64,000 bases of DNA, taken from positions 52,465 to 116,464 of the forward strand of contig CAJUJK010000011.1 in assembly GCA_910586705.1 (NCBI GenBank), given 5' to 3'. The DNA is from an uncultured Lachnospiraceae bacterium (lineage in GTDB: Bacteria > Bacillota > Clostridia > Lachnospirales > Lachnospiraceae). Position numbers and translations under genes: made by a program. Shown here one piece after another: positions 40,281 through 48,832 of this stretch (within the stretch, counting starts at the first letter, position 1; the number at the start of each line of letters is the position of its first letter). The notes under the pieces are model-generated. The model was given only the letters and a program-made list of their open reading frames with translations. It did no database searches and was not told where the DNA came from.

Positions 40281-40949
40281 ATGACAGATACGGTTATCTT
40301 TGATTTGGACGGGACACTTCTGGATACGCTGGAGGATCTGACGGACAGCGTCAATCACGCCATGGAAACGTTTGGGTTTCCCCTGCACACGATTGACGAG
40401 GTGCGCACCTTTGTGGGGAACGGCGCGCCAAAGCTGTTGGAGCGCAGCATACCGCAGGGCTTGGAAAACCCCGATTACGAGGCGGCGCTGGCGGCTTTTA
40501 AGGCGCATTATGCCGCGCACTGTGAAGATAAGACAAAACCTTACGAGGGCGTGCCGGGGATGCTCGCCGCATTAAAGGCACAGGGCTATCATATGGCGGT
40601 TGTCTCCAATAAATTTGACGGCGCGGTCAAGAAACTGTGCAAAAAGTATTTCGGGGAATTTATTCAGGTGTCAATCGGGGAGAGTTCGGAAGTGAAGAGA
40701 AAACCTGCGCCCGATACGGTGTACCGGGCGCTTCGTGAACTTGGGTGTGACGCCTCCCGCGCAGTCTACGTGGGAGATTCCGAGGTGGATATCCAGACGG
40801 CGAAAAATGCGTTGCTGCCATGCATCAGTGTGACATGGGGGTTCCGCACCGAAGAAAAACTCCGGGGCGAGGGCGCGAAAGAGGAGATGATGATTAAGAC
40901 TCCTCAGACGCTTGTTCCCCTTCTGGCTCGTCTTCGGGCGGAAGGGTGA
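40281..40949 (+). CDS. HAD-family phosphatase, phosphoglycolate phosphatase-like
   Basis: The 222-residue enzyme is a haloacid-dehalogenase-superfamily hydrolase of subfamily IA. Motif I DLDGTLLDT supplies the nucleophile and acid/base Asp, motif II is VVSNK (Ser), motif III the Lys in KRKPAPDTV, and motif IV GDSEVDIQTAKNA. The alpha-helical cap (about 15-85) and overall pattern resemble phosphoglycolate phosphatase (Gph) and beta-phosphoglucomutase relatives; the substrate cannot be assigned. The ATG at 40281 is chosen over a longer frame because it begins exactly at the family start (MTDTVIFDLDG). Its last 56 bp overlap the 3' end of the convergent CNNM gene. Confidence 0.9.
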   Translation: MTDTVIFDLDGTLLDTLEDLTDSVNHAMETFGFPLHTIDEVRTFVGNGAPKLLERSIPQGLENPDYEAALAAFKAHYAAHCEDKTKPYEGVPGMLAALKAQGYHMAVVSNKFDGAVKKLCKKYFGEFIQVSIGESSEVKRKPAPDTVYRALRELGCDASRAVYVGDSEVDIQTAKNALLPCISVTWGFRTEEKLRGEGAKEEMMIKTPQTLVPLLARLRAEG

Positions 40950-42186
40950 TCAGCACTTTCACGATATGGTTGTCCTGTATGCCGCAGGCGCGCAGGACAA
41001 TGCCGTTCTCTAAGGTGATGGTTTCCTGATCCTGCGGCAGGCGGTCAAGCTGTTCGATCATCAGACCGCCGATGGAGTCGTAGTCTTCGGAATCCAGAGA
41101 GATGTCGAGCGCGTCGTTTATGTCGTCCAGCTTCATGCCGCCCTCCACCAGATACTGTCCTTCTTCCGTCTCCTGAATCAGTTCTTCCTCGTCCGCGTCG
41201 TACTCGTCGCGGATTTCACCTACCAGTTCCTCGATGATGTCTTCCATTGTAATCATGCCGACCGTTGCGCCGTACTCGCTTAAGACAAAGGCGATACTGC
41301 TGGATTTTTCCCGGATTTCCATCAACAGATCCGATACATTCTTGTATTCATAAGTATAGTAAGCCTCGCGCAGAATCTTCTTGAGGCTGAACTTTTCCTT
41401 GTCTTTTACCAGTATAAAATCTTTGATATTGACAATGCCGATGATATGGTCGGGATCCCCGTCATAGACCGGCAGACGCGTAAACATGCAGGACTGGAAT
41501 GTGGAGAGCAGTTCCTGATAGGTGGCGGTTAAAGGTACCGTGGTCATCTGGATACGGGGGATCATAATATCCTTCGCGACGGTGTCGCCGAAATCGAACA
41601 CATTGTAGATGAGTGCGCGCTCCTCCGACTCGATCACGCCGCCCTCGTGGCTTACGTCCACATAGGTCTTCAGTTCTTTCTCGGTGATGCTGAAATTGTT
41701 TCCCTCAGAGCTGATATGTAACAGCTTAAGAATCCAGTTGGAGAGCATATCCACCAGAAAGATCACAGGTGTCAGTATCGTCATCAGCAGCCGGATAAGG
41801 GGACCGAACAGGAGCGAGATCGGTTCGGCGCGCTGCATCGCCCATGTCTTGGGGATGATCTCGCCAAACATCAGAATGACAAAGGTCAGTACGCCGGTAG
41901 CGATTCCCACAGCCCTGTTGCCCCAGAGACTGATGGCAAAAGTGGTCATCAGGGAGGAGGCGGACAGATTGACGATGTTGTTGCCGATCAGAATGGCGCT
42001 CAGCATTTTGCCGTACTGGTCCAGAATGGCGAGCACCCGGATGGCGCCTTTGTGGTCTTCCTCTGCTAAGGTGCGCAGACGTACCCGGTTAACGGTTGAA
42101 AAAGCAGTCTCGGCTGAGGAGAAAAATGCTGATAAAAATACGAGCACACCCAGCGAGACGAGTTGTATGACACCTGTGGTATCCAA
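40894..42186 (-). CDS. CNNM/CorC-HlyC family transporter (DUF21 and CBS domains)
   Basis: The 430-residue protein has an N-terminal DUF21 membrane domain (about 1-190; helices near 5-28, 60-85, 90-112, 120-150), two CBS domains (about 205-325; MIPRIQMTTVPLT and IVNIKDFILV) and a C-terminal CorC/HlyC domain (about 340-420; GGMKLDDINDAL, DYDSIGGLMIEQL). Members export magnesium or other divalent ions, often with ATP-sensing CBS domains. The start is TTG at 42186 with AAGGAG nine bases upstream; no better ATG exists. Its 3' end overlaps the HAD phosphatase gene by 56 bp in convergent orientation. Confidence 0.92.
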   Translation of the reverse strand: MDTTGVIQLVSLGVLVFLSAFFSSAETAFSTVNRVRLRTLAEEDHKGAIRVLAILDQYGKMLSAILIGNNIVNLSASSLMTTFAISLWGNRAVGIATGVLTFVILMFGEIIPKTWAMQRAEPISLLFGPLIRLLMTILTPVIFLVDMLSNWILKLLHISSEGNNFSITEKELKTYVDVSHEGGVIESEERALIYNVFDFGDTVAKDIMIPRIQMTTVPLTATYQELLSTFQSCMFTRLPVYDGDPDHIIGIVNIKDFILVKDKEKFSLKKILREAYYTYEYKNVSDLLMEIREKSSSIAFVLSEYGATVGMITMEDIIEELVGEIRDEYDADEEELIQETEEGQYLVEGGMKLDDINDALDISLDSEDYDSIGGLMIEQLDRLPQDQETITLENGIVLRACGIQDNHIVKVLITLPPEDEPEGEQASEES

Positions 42187-42236
42187 TACTGTTCACTCCT
42201 TATCCATATATTTGGTTAATAGTTAACGTAAAATCC

Positions 42237-42255
42237 GAGTCCGCAGAGCGGATTC
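42237..42255. other. Short perfect hairpin in the gap between divergent genes
   Basis: GAGTCCGC-aga-GCGGATTC pairs over 8 bp including one G-U. The 243-bp gap (42187-42429) between the CNNM and TIGR04086-like genes otherwise shows no recognisable element besides the ribosome sites. Confidence 0.4.
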
Positions 42256-42429
42256 TTCTTCACTTCTTTATAATGAAAAATATTAGTATAAGATGAAGAA
42301 TGTGTCAAGTTTTTATGGGCGGGGGAATACATATTTAGAAGAGGGTGTGGTCCGGACAAAAACAGATATTCTGGCAGAAAGGCATGGGACGAGGACTGCG
42401 CGGGACAGAACTAAGAACAGGGGGTAGTC

Positions 42430-42807
42430 ATGGGAAAAAAGGATTTATATATGGAAAAGGCGGTCTTTATCATTAAGTGTATGCTGGGCGCGTACATTCT
42501 GACGGCGGGGCTTTTGCTGCTGCTGGCGTTTATGCTGTACCGCTTCGGTCTGTCTGAGAAGGTGGTTTCGATCAGCATCATCGCGGTGTATATCATTGTC
42601 ACCTTTCTGGCGGGACTGCTTGCGGGAAAAAAGGAAAAGCGGAAGAAATTTCTCTGGGGGCTTGTGATGGGCGTGCTGTACTTCGGCATTCTGGTTGCGG
42701 TGTCTCTTGTGGTAAACAAGGGCGTGGAGGATATCGCGGGAAACATGATGACGGTCTTTTTCCTCTGTGCCGGAAGCGGTATGCTTGGGGGGATGGTTGC
42801 TAAATGA
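42430..42807 (+). CDS. TIGR04086-family membrane protein
   Basis: The 125-residue protein has four hydrophobic segments (about 15-37, 45-62, 73-92, 103-124), matching a TIGR04086 family whose members in Clostridia sit next to the SCIFF gene and the sec genes. Its function is unknown; the fixed neighbourhood suggests a link to SCIFF export or to the Sec translocon, which is inference. The ATG follows an AGGGGGTAG site. It lies 75 bp before the SCIFF gene, which has its own promoter within that gap. Confidence 0.88.
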   Translation: MGKKDLYMEKAVFIIKCMLGAYILTAGLLLLLAFMLYRFGLSEKVVSISIIAVYIIVTFLAGLLAGKKEKRKKFLWGLVMGVLYFGILVAVSLVVNKGVEDIAGNMMTVFFLCAGSGMLGGMVAK

Positions 42808-42810
42808 GAC

Positions 42811-42839
42811 TGGACGGACGGAAAGTTTTATGTTATACT
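42811..42839 (+). promoter_or_regulatory. Promoter of the SCIFF gene
   Basis: TGGACG (42811-42816), 17-bp spacer and TATACT (42834-42839) with an extended TGT before the -10 box. It would let the abundant precursor peptide be made independently of the upstream gene. Confidence 0.65.
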
Positions 42840-42882
42840 GTCTAAAGTTATGAGCAAGTCTATACATAAGGAGGACATACCG

Positions 42883-43026
42883 ATGAAACATATTAAGACA
42901 TTATCCACCAGAGACCTGAAGGAGTCCATGAAGAAGGGCGGCTGCGGCGAGTGCCAGACTTCCTGCCAGTCTGCATGTAAGACTTCCTGCACCGTAGGAA
43001 ACCAGAGCTGCGAGAAGGCGAGATAG
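42883..43026 (+). CDS. scfA: SCIFF ranthipeptide precursor (six cysteines in forty-five residues)
   Basis: The 47-residue peptide begins MKHIKTLSTRDLKESMKKGG and contains six cysteines at 21, 24, 28, 32, 36 and 43 in the family pattern GECQTSCQSACKTSC then TVGNQSCEK. It is the substrate of the adjacent radical SAM/SPASM maturase, which installs thioether bonds from Cys sulfur to a non-alpha carbon of another residue, making a ranthipeptide. SCIFF is nearly universal in Clostridia and its role is not settled; quorum-type signalling has been proposed. It has its own promoter and an AAGGAGG site. The leader is the N-terminal 20 residues. Confidence 0.96.
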   Translation: MKHIKTLSTRDLKESMKKGGCGECQTSCQSACKTSCTVGNQSCEKAR

Positions 43027-43083
43027 TTACAGGCCGCATTCGCGTAAGCGTTTTGTGTCAGAAGAAAAGACCAGAAAAAGACA

Positions 43084-43140
43084 GGCCCGGCATGCGGCGC
43101 ATGACGGGTCTGCTTGTACGTTAACCAACTGTTTGGCCCG
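43084..43140 (+). promoter_or_regulatory. Structured leader of the SCIFF maturase with alternative pairing; 25-nt hairpin element copy 3
   Basis: The element is CATGC-GGC-GCATG (43091-43103) plus ACGGGTCTGCTT, aligned with 10513 and 17740. Here it is enclosed by a second stem, GGCCCG (43084-43089) with CGGGTC (43105-43110). A second GGCCCG at 43135-43140 can pair with the same CGGGTC, so two folds compete. The region lies between SCIFF and its maturase. Confidence 0.55.
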
Positions 43141-43201
43141 AGTGGATGACTGTATGACAGGCGCGACAGGACAAGTAGGGATAGAAAGCAGGAGAAAAAT
43201 C

Positions 43202-44593
43202 GTGATACATCAGTATATCAGTAACGGTTACCATATTGTGATGGACGTCAACAGCGGCAGCGTCCATGTGATGGACAAGCCCGCCTACGATACGGTCCCG
43301 GTGGTGGAGCGGCTGCTCTTGCAGGGGATGGAAGCGCAGGAAGAAATCGCCCGCAGGGTGGCGGAGGAGCTTTCCATGGAGCTTTCCGAAGCGGAGGAGA
43401 CGGTGGAGGAGATTCTGTATCTGAAGGAGCAGGGGCAGCTTTTTACGGAGGATATCTACGAGAATTACATAGACGCCTTCAAAAACCGGGAGACTGTCGT
43501 AAAGGCGCTCTGCCTGCACATTGCCCACGACTGTAACCTGGCATGTAAATACTGTTTTGCGGGGGAGGGCGAATACCACGGCAGACGGGCGCTTATGAGT
43601 CTGGAAGTGGGAAAGAAGGCGCTGGACTTCCTCGTGGCAAATTCCGGCAGCCGGATGAATCTGGAAGTGGATTTCTTCGGCGGGGAGCCGCTTATGAACT
43701 GGCAGGTGGTGAAGGAGCTGGTGGCTTACGGCAGGTCGCTTGAAGAGCCGCACCATAAGAAATTCCGCTTTACCCTGACCACCAATGGCGTACTGTTAGA
43801 CAGAGAAATTCTGGAATTTGCCAATAGAGAAATGTCAAATCTTGTTTTAAGTATAGACGGCAGGAAGGAAATCCACGACCTGATGCGGCCTCACCGGGGC
43901 GGACAGGGCAGCTACGACGAGATCCTCCCGAAATACAAGAAGGCGGCTGAGAGCAGAAAACAGATGAACTACTATGTGCGGGGCACTTACACCCACAACA
44001 ACACGGACTTTTCCGAGGATGTGCTGCATCTGGCGGACGAAGGCTTTGAGCAGATCTCCGTGGAGCCTGTGGTGGCGGATAAAACAGAGGATTACGCGCT
44101 GCGCATGGAGGATGTGCCGAAGCTCCTTGCAGAGTACGACAGGCTGGCACAGGAATATATTAGAAGAAAAAAAGAAGGAAAGGGTTTTCAATTCTTTCAT
44201 TTTATGATAGATTTAGAAGGTGGCCCTTGCGTGGCAAAGAGGTTGTCGGGCTGTGGGTCGGGTACGGAGTATCTTGCGGTGACCCCCTGGGGAGATCTTT
44301 ATCCCTGCCATCAGTTTGTTGGGCAGGAAGAATTTCTCATGGGAAATGTGGAAGAAGGGATTGTCCGGGAGGATCTGCGGGATCAGTTTAAAGCGTGCAA
44401 TGTCTACGCGAAGAAGGCGTGCAGGGATTGCTTCGCGAAATTTTATTGCAGCGGCGGCTGCGCGGCGAACGCCTACCATGAGAGCGGCGACGTGAACGGT
44501 TCTTATGAGCTGGGGTGCGAACTCCAGAGGAAGCGTGTCGAGTGTTCGATTATGATAAAAGCGGCGCTTGCCGATGAGGAAAAGGAGAGTTAG
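43202..44593 (+). CDS. scfB: SCIFF maturase, radical SAM/SPASM thioether-forming enzyme
   Basis: The 463-residue enzyme has an N-terminal peptide-recognition (RRE-like) region (about 1-90; IHQYISNGYHIVMDVNSGSVHVMDKPAYD), the radical SAM core with CNLACKYC (Cx3Cx2C) at about residue 106-115, FFGGEPLMNW, and a C-terminal SPASM domain with multiple Cys (GGPCVAKRLSGCGSGTEYLAV; CHQF; CRDCFAKFYCSGGCAAN) binding auxiliary Fe-S clusters. It reduces SAM to make the 5'-deoxyadenosyl radical and forms thioethers in SCIFF. GTG at 43202 is chosen because AGGAGA lies 8 bp upstream and it matches family starts; the longer frame from 43055 would translate the structured leader. It is 2 bp from secDF. Confidence 0.95.
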   Translation: MIHQYISNGYHIVMDVNSGSVHVMDKPAYDTVPVVERLLLQGMEAQEEIARRVAEELSMELSEAEETVEEILYLKEQGQLFTEDIYENYIDAFKNRETVVKALCLHIAHDCNLACKYCFAGEGEYHGRRALMSLEVGKKALDFLVANSGSRMNLEVDFFGGEPLMNWQVVKELVAYGRSLEEPHHKKFRFTLTTNGVLLDREILEFANREMSNLVLSIDGRKEIHDLMRPHRGGQGSYDEILPKYKKAAESRKQMNYYVRGTYTHNNTDFSEDVLHLADEGFEQISVEPVVADKTEDYALRMEDVPKLLAEYDRLAQEYIRRKKEGKGFQFFHFMIDLEGGPCVAKRLSGCGSGTEYLAVTPWGDLYPCHQFVGQEEFLMGNVEEGIVREDLRDQFKACNVYAKKACRDCFAKFYCSGGCAANAYHESGDVNGSYELGCELQRKRVECSIMIKAALADEEKES

Positions 44594-44595
44594 AA

Positions 44596-46857
44596 ATGAA
44601 AAAGAGCAGAGCGGTTGTCAGTCTGATCGTCTATGTGCTGATTTTGGGATTGCTGGGATACACGGCAGTTTTCGGCGTCGGCTCGGACAAGTCGGGCGCG
44701 GCGGAGAGCATTAAGCTGGGACTGGATCTGGCGGGCGGCGTCAGTATTACTTATCAGGTGGTAGGGGACGAAGATCCCAGCGCGGAGGACATGAGCGACA
44801 CCATCTACAAGCTGCAGCAGCGTGTGGACGGCTACAGCACAGAGGCACAGGTGTATCAGGAGGGAACTGACCGGATCAATATCGAGATTCCCGGTGTTAC
44901 CGACGCCAACGCGATTCTGGAGGAGCTGGGCAAGCCCGGAAGCCTCTACTTTATCGCACAGACGGACAGCGAGGGCAACAATAACTACGAGATGGGCTAC
45001 AGTGTGGATGCTGAGGGCAATCTGATTCCGCAGTACCAGTTGAACAAGACGATTGAGGAACTGCAGGCGGACGGCTCCATCGTGCTTACCGGCACGGAGG
45101 TGGACGGCGCGCAGGCGAGGGCGCAGCAGGATTCCATGGGCAATCTGGAAAATGTAGTGTCCCTTTCCTTTAATGAAAAGGGTAAGCAGGCGTTCGCGGA
45201 GGCGACGACCAAGGCTTTTGAGAACGGTGAGACCATCGCGATCTACTACGACGAGGAATTTGTGAGTGTGCCCAACGTGCAGGCGGCGATCACCGACGGC
45301 AACGCGGTTATCACGGGGCAGAGCACGGCGGCGGAGGCGGAGCAGCTTGCGTCCACCATCCGTATCGGCGGACTGAAACTGGAACTGGAGGAACTGCGCT
45401 CCAACGTGGTGGGCGCACAGCTCGGTTCGGCGGCGATCCAGACCAGTCTGACAGCGGCGGCAGTCGGTTTCGCTCTGGTGGTAATCTTTATGATTGCGGT
45501 ATACTATGTGGCTGGTTTTGCGGCGTCTCTGGCGCTGTGTCTGTATACGGAGCTTCTGGTCATTCTGATGTATGCCTTTGAGGTGACGTTGACTCTGCCC
45601 GGCATTGCGGGTATTATCTTAACTGTCGGTATGGCGGTGGATGCGAACGTGATTATCTTTGCCCGTATCCGCGAGGAGATTGCGGCAGGCAAAGGCGTGC
45701 AGAACGCGATCAAGATTGGTTTCCAGAAGGCGCTGTCCGCGATTCTGGACGGCAATATCACCACGCTGATTGCGGGTCTGGTGCTTTACTTTATGGGAAG
45801 CGGCACGATCAAGGGCTTCTCCATCACATTGATGCTTGGTATCATCCTTTCCATGTTTACGGCGCTTGTGGTGACCAAGTTCCTTGTGAACATCTTCTAT
45901 GCGCTGGGGATCCAGAGCGAGAAGGCATACGGCGTGACGAAGGAGAGAAAGACCATCAACTTCCTCTCCAAGAGATTTGTGTTCTTCGGCATTTCCATCG
46001 CAGCGATTCTGGCGGGATTTGTCGCTATGGGCATCAATAAGTCGAGCATCGGCATGACCATGAATTACAGTCTGGATTTTGTGGGCGGTACATCCACAAC
46101 CATGACGCTGAATGAGGATATGAGCATCGAGGAGATCGACGCGCAGATCGTTCCTCACATCGAGAAGATCACAGGGGACGGCAACGTGATGAGCACCAAG
46201 GTGGCAGGTTCCAACGATATTATCATTAAGACCAGAACTTTGAACGTGCAGGAGAGAGAGGCATTTAACGAAGTGATGGTGAATAACTTCGGTGTGGATG
46301 AGAACAGTATCACGGCGGAGACCATCAGCGCGACGATCAGTTCCGAGATGCAGTCCGGCGCGATCAAGGCGATTCTGGTGTCCACGGTGCTGATGCTTCT
46401 GTATATCTGGTTCCGCTTTAAGGACATCCGCTTCGGCGCAAGTTCCGTGATCGCGCTGCTGCACGATGTGCTTGTGGTGCTGGCGTTCTATGCGATTGTG
46501 AGGGTGTCCGTGGGCAATACCTTTATCGCGTGTATGCTGACGATCGTCGGTTACTCCATCAACGCCACCATCGTTATCTTCGACCGCGTGCGTGAGAACC
46601 TGCGCGAGATGCGCAGCAAGGAAGGTCTGGAGGAGATGGTCAACAGGAGTATCACCCAGACGCTTACGAGAAGTATCTTTACTTCCCTGACCACCTTCTT
46701 CATGGTGGCGGCTTTGGAAGTGTTCGGCGTTTCTTCCATCCGGGAGTTCGCGCTGCCTCTGATGGCTGGTATTATCTGCGGTACCTATTCCTCCATCTGT
46801 CTGACGGGCGCGCTCTGGTTCGTGTTCCGCACGAAGTTTGTGAAGGCGAAGAAGTAA
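44596..46857 (+). CDS. secDF: Protein translocase subunit SecDF (fused)
   Basis: The 753-residue protein fuses SecD and SecF, proton-motive-force-driven RND-type helpers of SecYEG that pull proteins across the membrane. The SecD half (about 1-450) has TM1 (about 8-28), a P1-type periplasmic domain with LGLDLAGGVSITYQV and five TM helices (from about 283) with GMAVDANVIIFARIREE. The SecF half (about 455-753) has TM helices near 465-485 and 595-745, LDFVGGTSTTM and a VGYSINATIVIFDRVRENLR motif. Together about twelve helices. Fusion is usual in Bacillus and Clostridia. It is 2 bp downstream of the SCIFF maturase, so it shares transcription with the ranthipeptide system. Confidence 0.97.
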   Translation: MKKSRAVVSLIVYVLILGLLGYTAVFGVGSDKSGAAESIKLGLDLAGGVSITYQVVGDEDPSAEDMSDTIYKLQQRVDGYSTEAQVYQEGTDRINIEIPGVTDANAILEELGKPGSLYFIAQTDSEGNNNYEMGYSVDAEGNLIPQYQLNKTIEELQADGSIVLTGTEVDGAQARAQQDSMGNLENVVSLSFNEKGKQAFAEATTKAFENGETIAIYYDEEFVSVPNVQAAITDGNAVITGQSTAAEAEQLASTIRIGGLKLELEELRSNVVGAQLGSAAIQTSLTAAAVGFALVVIFMIAVYYVAGFAASLALCLYTELLVILMYAFEVTLTLPGIAGIILTVGMAVDANVIIFARIREEIAAGKGVQNAIKIGFQKALSAILDGNITTLIAGLVLYFMGSGTIKGFSITLMLGIILSMFTALVVTKFLVNIFYALGIQSEKAYGVTKERKTINFLSKRFVFFGISIAAILAGFVAMGINKSSIGMTMNYSLDFVGGTSTTMTLNEDMSIEEIDAQIVPHIEKITGDGNVMSTKVAGSNDIIIKTRTLNVQEREAFNEVMVNNFGVDENSITAETISATISSEMQSGAIKAILVSTVLMLLYIWFRFKDIRFGASSVIALLHDVLVVLAFYAIVRVSVGNTFIACMLTIVGYSINATIVIFDRVRENLREMRSKEGLEEMVNRSITQTLTRSIFTSLTTFFMVAALEVFGVSSIREFALPLMAGIICGTYSSICLTGALWFVFRTKFVKAKK

Positions 46858-46862
46858 AGGGG

Positions 46863-46894
46863 GCCAGACAGATTCGGTCTGGCTGAACTGGTAT
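46863..46894 (+). repeat. 20-nt interspersed sequence, copy 2, with overlapping hairpin
   Basis: CGGTCTGGCTGAACTGGTAT (46875-46894) is the exact reverse complement of 23983-24002. It overlaps a perfect hairpin GCCAGAC (46863-46869) with GTCTGGC (46877-46883), only a few bases after the secDF stop. Confidence 0.6.
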
Positions 46895-46905
46895 ATTTAT
46901 AACGT

Positions 46906-46954
46906 ACCCTCTGAAAATGTTACAATGGGTTGTGACTTTTCGGAGGGTTTTGTT
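46906..46954 (+). terminator. Intrinsic terminator after secDF
   Basis: ACCCTCTGAAAA (46906-46917) and TTTTCGGAGGGT (46937-46948) pair over 12 bp with one U-G pair, followed by TTTTGTT. It excludes the in-frame ATG at 46925 as the recJ start. Confidence 0.85.
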
Positions 46955-47041
46955 GATTATATAGAAAGGCGTGGCAGCGCGCGTGATTTCGGGGAGAGTG
47001 AGCGGCATTCCCGGAAGCGGCGTTGTCCGGCGATGATGCTT

Positions 47042-48832
47042 ATGGCGAAATGGATGGTGTCCGCAAAGAAAGCGGATTTTAACGGGATAGCGGCGAAGTT
47101 TCAGATTGATCCGGTGATTGCCAGAATCATACGAAACAGGGATGTGGTAGGCGATGAGGCGATCGAAAAATTCCTTCACGGCACGATGGCGGATCTCTAT
47201 GATCCCGCGCTTTTAAAGGACGCGGATAAGGCGGCGGAGATTCTCTGCAAAAAGACGAGGGAGCGGAAAAAGATCCGGGTGATCGGGGACTACGATATCG
47301 ACGGCGTCTGCTCCTCCTACATACTGGCGGCGTGTCTGGAAAAGTGCGGCGCGGATGTTTCCGTGGTGATTCCCCACAGGATACGGGATGGATATGGGCT
47401 GAACGAGAAGCTGATCGAGGAGGCGGGGGAGGACGGCGTGGACACGATCCTCACATGCGATAACGGCATTGCGGCGTTCTCCCAGATCGCGTTTGCGAAG
47501 GAACTTGGCATGACGGTGATTGTGACGGATCACCACGAGGTACCCTACGAGGTGCGGGAGGACGAAAGCCGTCGGGAGATACTGCCCCCGGCAGACGCGG
47601 TGGTAGACCCGAAGCAGAGCGGCTGTCCTTACCCCTATAAGGGCATCTGCGGCGCGGTCACGGCATATAAACTGATGGAACTATATCTGGAGAAGATGGC
47701 AGGGGAGGGCGGTCTGCCAGCGGGAGAGAAGGAGACGCTTTTGCAGGAGCTTCTGGCGTTTGCGGGTTTTGCCACGGTGGGAGACGTGATGGAACTGACC
47801 GACGAGAACCGCATTCTGGTCAGATACGGGCTGCGGCAGATCGAACAGTCCGCGAATCCGGGGCTGCGCGCGCTGCTGACAGTGAACGAGCTGACGGAAA
47901 AGAGACTGACAGGCTATCATGTGGGCTTTATCCTCGGTCCCTGTTTAAACGCCACGGGACGGCTGGACACGGCGGCGAGGGCGCTTGCCATGTTTCGGAC
48001 GGATGAGCAGGCGGAGGCTGTTACCATTGCCGGGGAATTGAAGGCGCTAAACGACAGCCGGAAAGAGATGACGCTGCTTGGGACGGCGCAGGCGATGGAA
48101 CAGATCGAGAACACTTCGCTCAAGGAGGATAAGGTGCTGGTGGTCTTTCTGCCGGACTGTCACGAGAGTCTGGCGGGAATCATTGCCGGGCGGATCAGGG
48201 AGCGGTACCACAAGCCGGTCTTTGTGCTGACCCGCGCCGAGGAGGGCGTGAAGGGCTCGGGGCGTTCCATAGAGGCGTATCACATGTACGATAAGATGAG
48301 CGAGTGCAAGGAGCTGTACACGAAGTACGGCGGGCATAAGATGGCGGCGGGGGTGTCCATGCCGGAGGAGAATGTGGAGCCGTTCCGCGCGTTTCTGAAC
48401 GCCCACAGCGGTCTGAGCGGGGAGGATCTGGTGGAGATCATACATATCGACGTGCCCATGCCCATGTCCTATGTGACCCCGGAACTGGTGAGACAGCTTT
48501 CCCTTCTGGAGCCGTTCGGCAACGGCAACCCAAAGCCGGTTTTCGCCCAGAAGAACGTGCGCGTATGCAGAGGGCGGATTCTGGGGAAAAATAGAAACGT
48601 GGGGAAATACCGGGTGGCTGACGAGAGCGGGCGGGAGTATGACATGATGTACTTCGGGGATCTGGAACAGTGGCACGCGTTCCTCTCCGCCCATTTCGGG
48701 CAGGAGGAGACAGACCGGCTCTACGCCGGGGGCAGCGCTGCCATTGTGATAAACGTGATCTATTATCCCGATATCAATGTGTACCGGGGCACCGAGTCCC
48801 TGCAGATGGTGATGCAGGACTATAGCGCCTAA
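47042..48832 (+). CDS. recJ: Single-stranded-DNA-specific exonuclease RecJ
   Basis: RecJ degrades single-stranded DNA 5' to 3' in recombination and mismatch repair. The protein (596 residues from the chosen start) has the DHH-family motifs: DYDIDGVCS (motif I), the CDNG and VTDHHEVP blocks (II and III), DPKQSGCPYPYKGICG (IV), the DHHA1 domain with GRSIEAYHM and GGHKMAAG, and a C-terminal OB-like domain from about 480. The start at 47042 gives MAKWMVSAKKADFNG as in related proteins; ATGs at 47033 and 47036 are equally close and the earlier one at 46925 is inside a terminator. No convincing ribosome site lies close by, so the start is the weak point. Confidence 0.93.
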   Translation: MAKWMVSAKKADFNGIAAKFQIDPVIARIIRNRDVVGDEAIEKFLHGTMADLYDPALLKDADKAAEILCKKTRERKKIRVIGDYDIDGVCSSYILAACLEKCGADVSVVIPHRIRDGYGLNEKLIEEAGEDGVDTILTCDNGIAAFSQIAFAKELGMTVIVTDHHEVPYEVREDESRREILPPADAVVDPKQSGCPYPYKGICGAVTAYKLMELYLEKMAGEGGLPAGEKETLLQELLAFAGFATVGDVMELTDENRILVRYGLRQIEQSANPGLRALLTVNELTEKRLTGYHVGFILGPCLNATGRLDTAARALAMFRTDEQAEAVTIAGELKALNDSRKEMTLLGTAQAMEQIENTSLKEDKVLVVFLPDCHESLAGIIAGRIRERYHKPVFVLTRAEEGVKGSGRSIEAYHMYDKMSECKELYTKYGGHKMAAGVSMPEENVEPFRAFLNAHSGLSGEDLVEIIHIDVPMPMSYVTPELVRQLSLLEPFGNGNPKPVFAQKNVRVCRGRILGKNRNVGKYRVADESGREYDMMYFGDLEQWHAFLSAHFGQEETDRLYAGGSAAIVINVIYYPDINVYRGTESLQMVMQDYSA

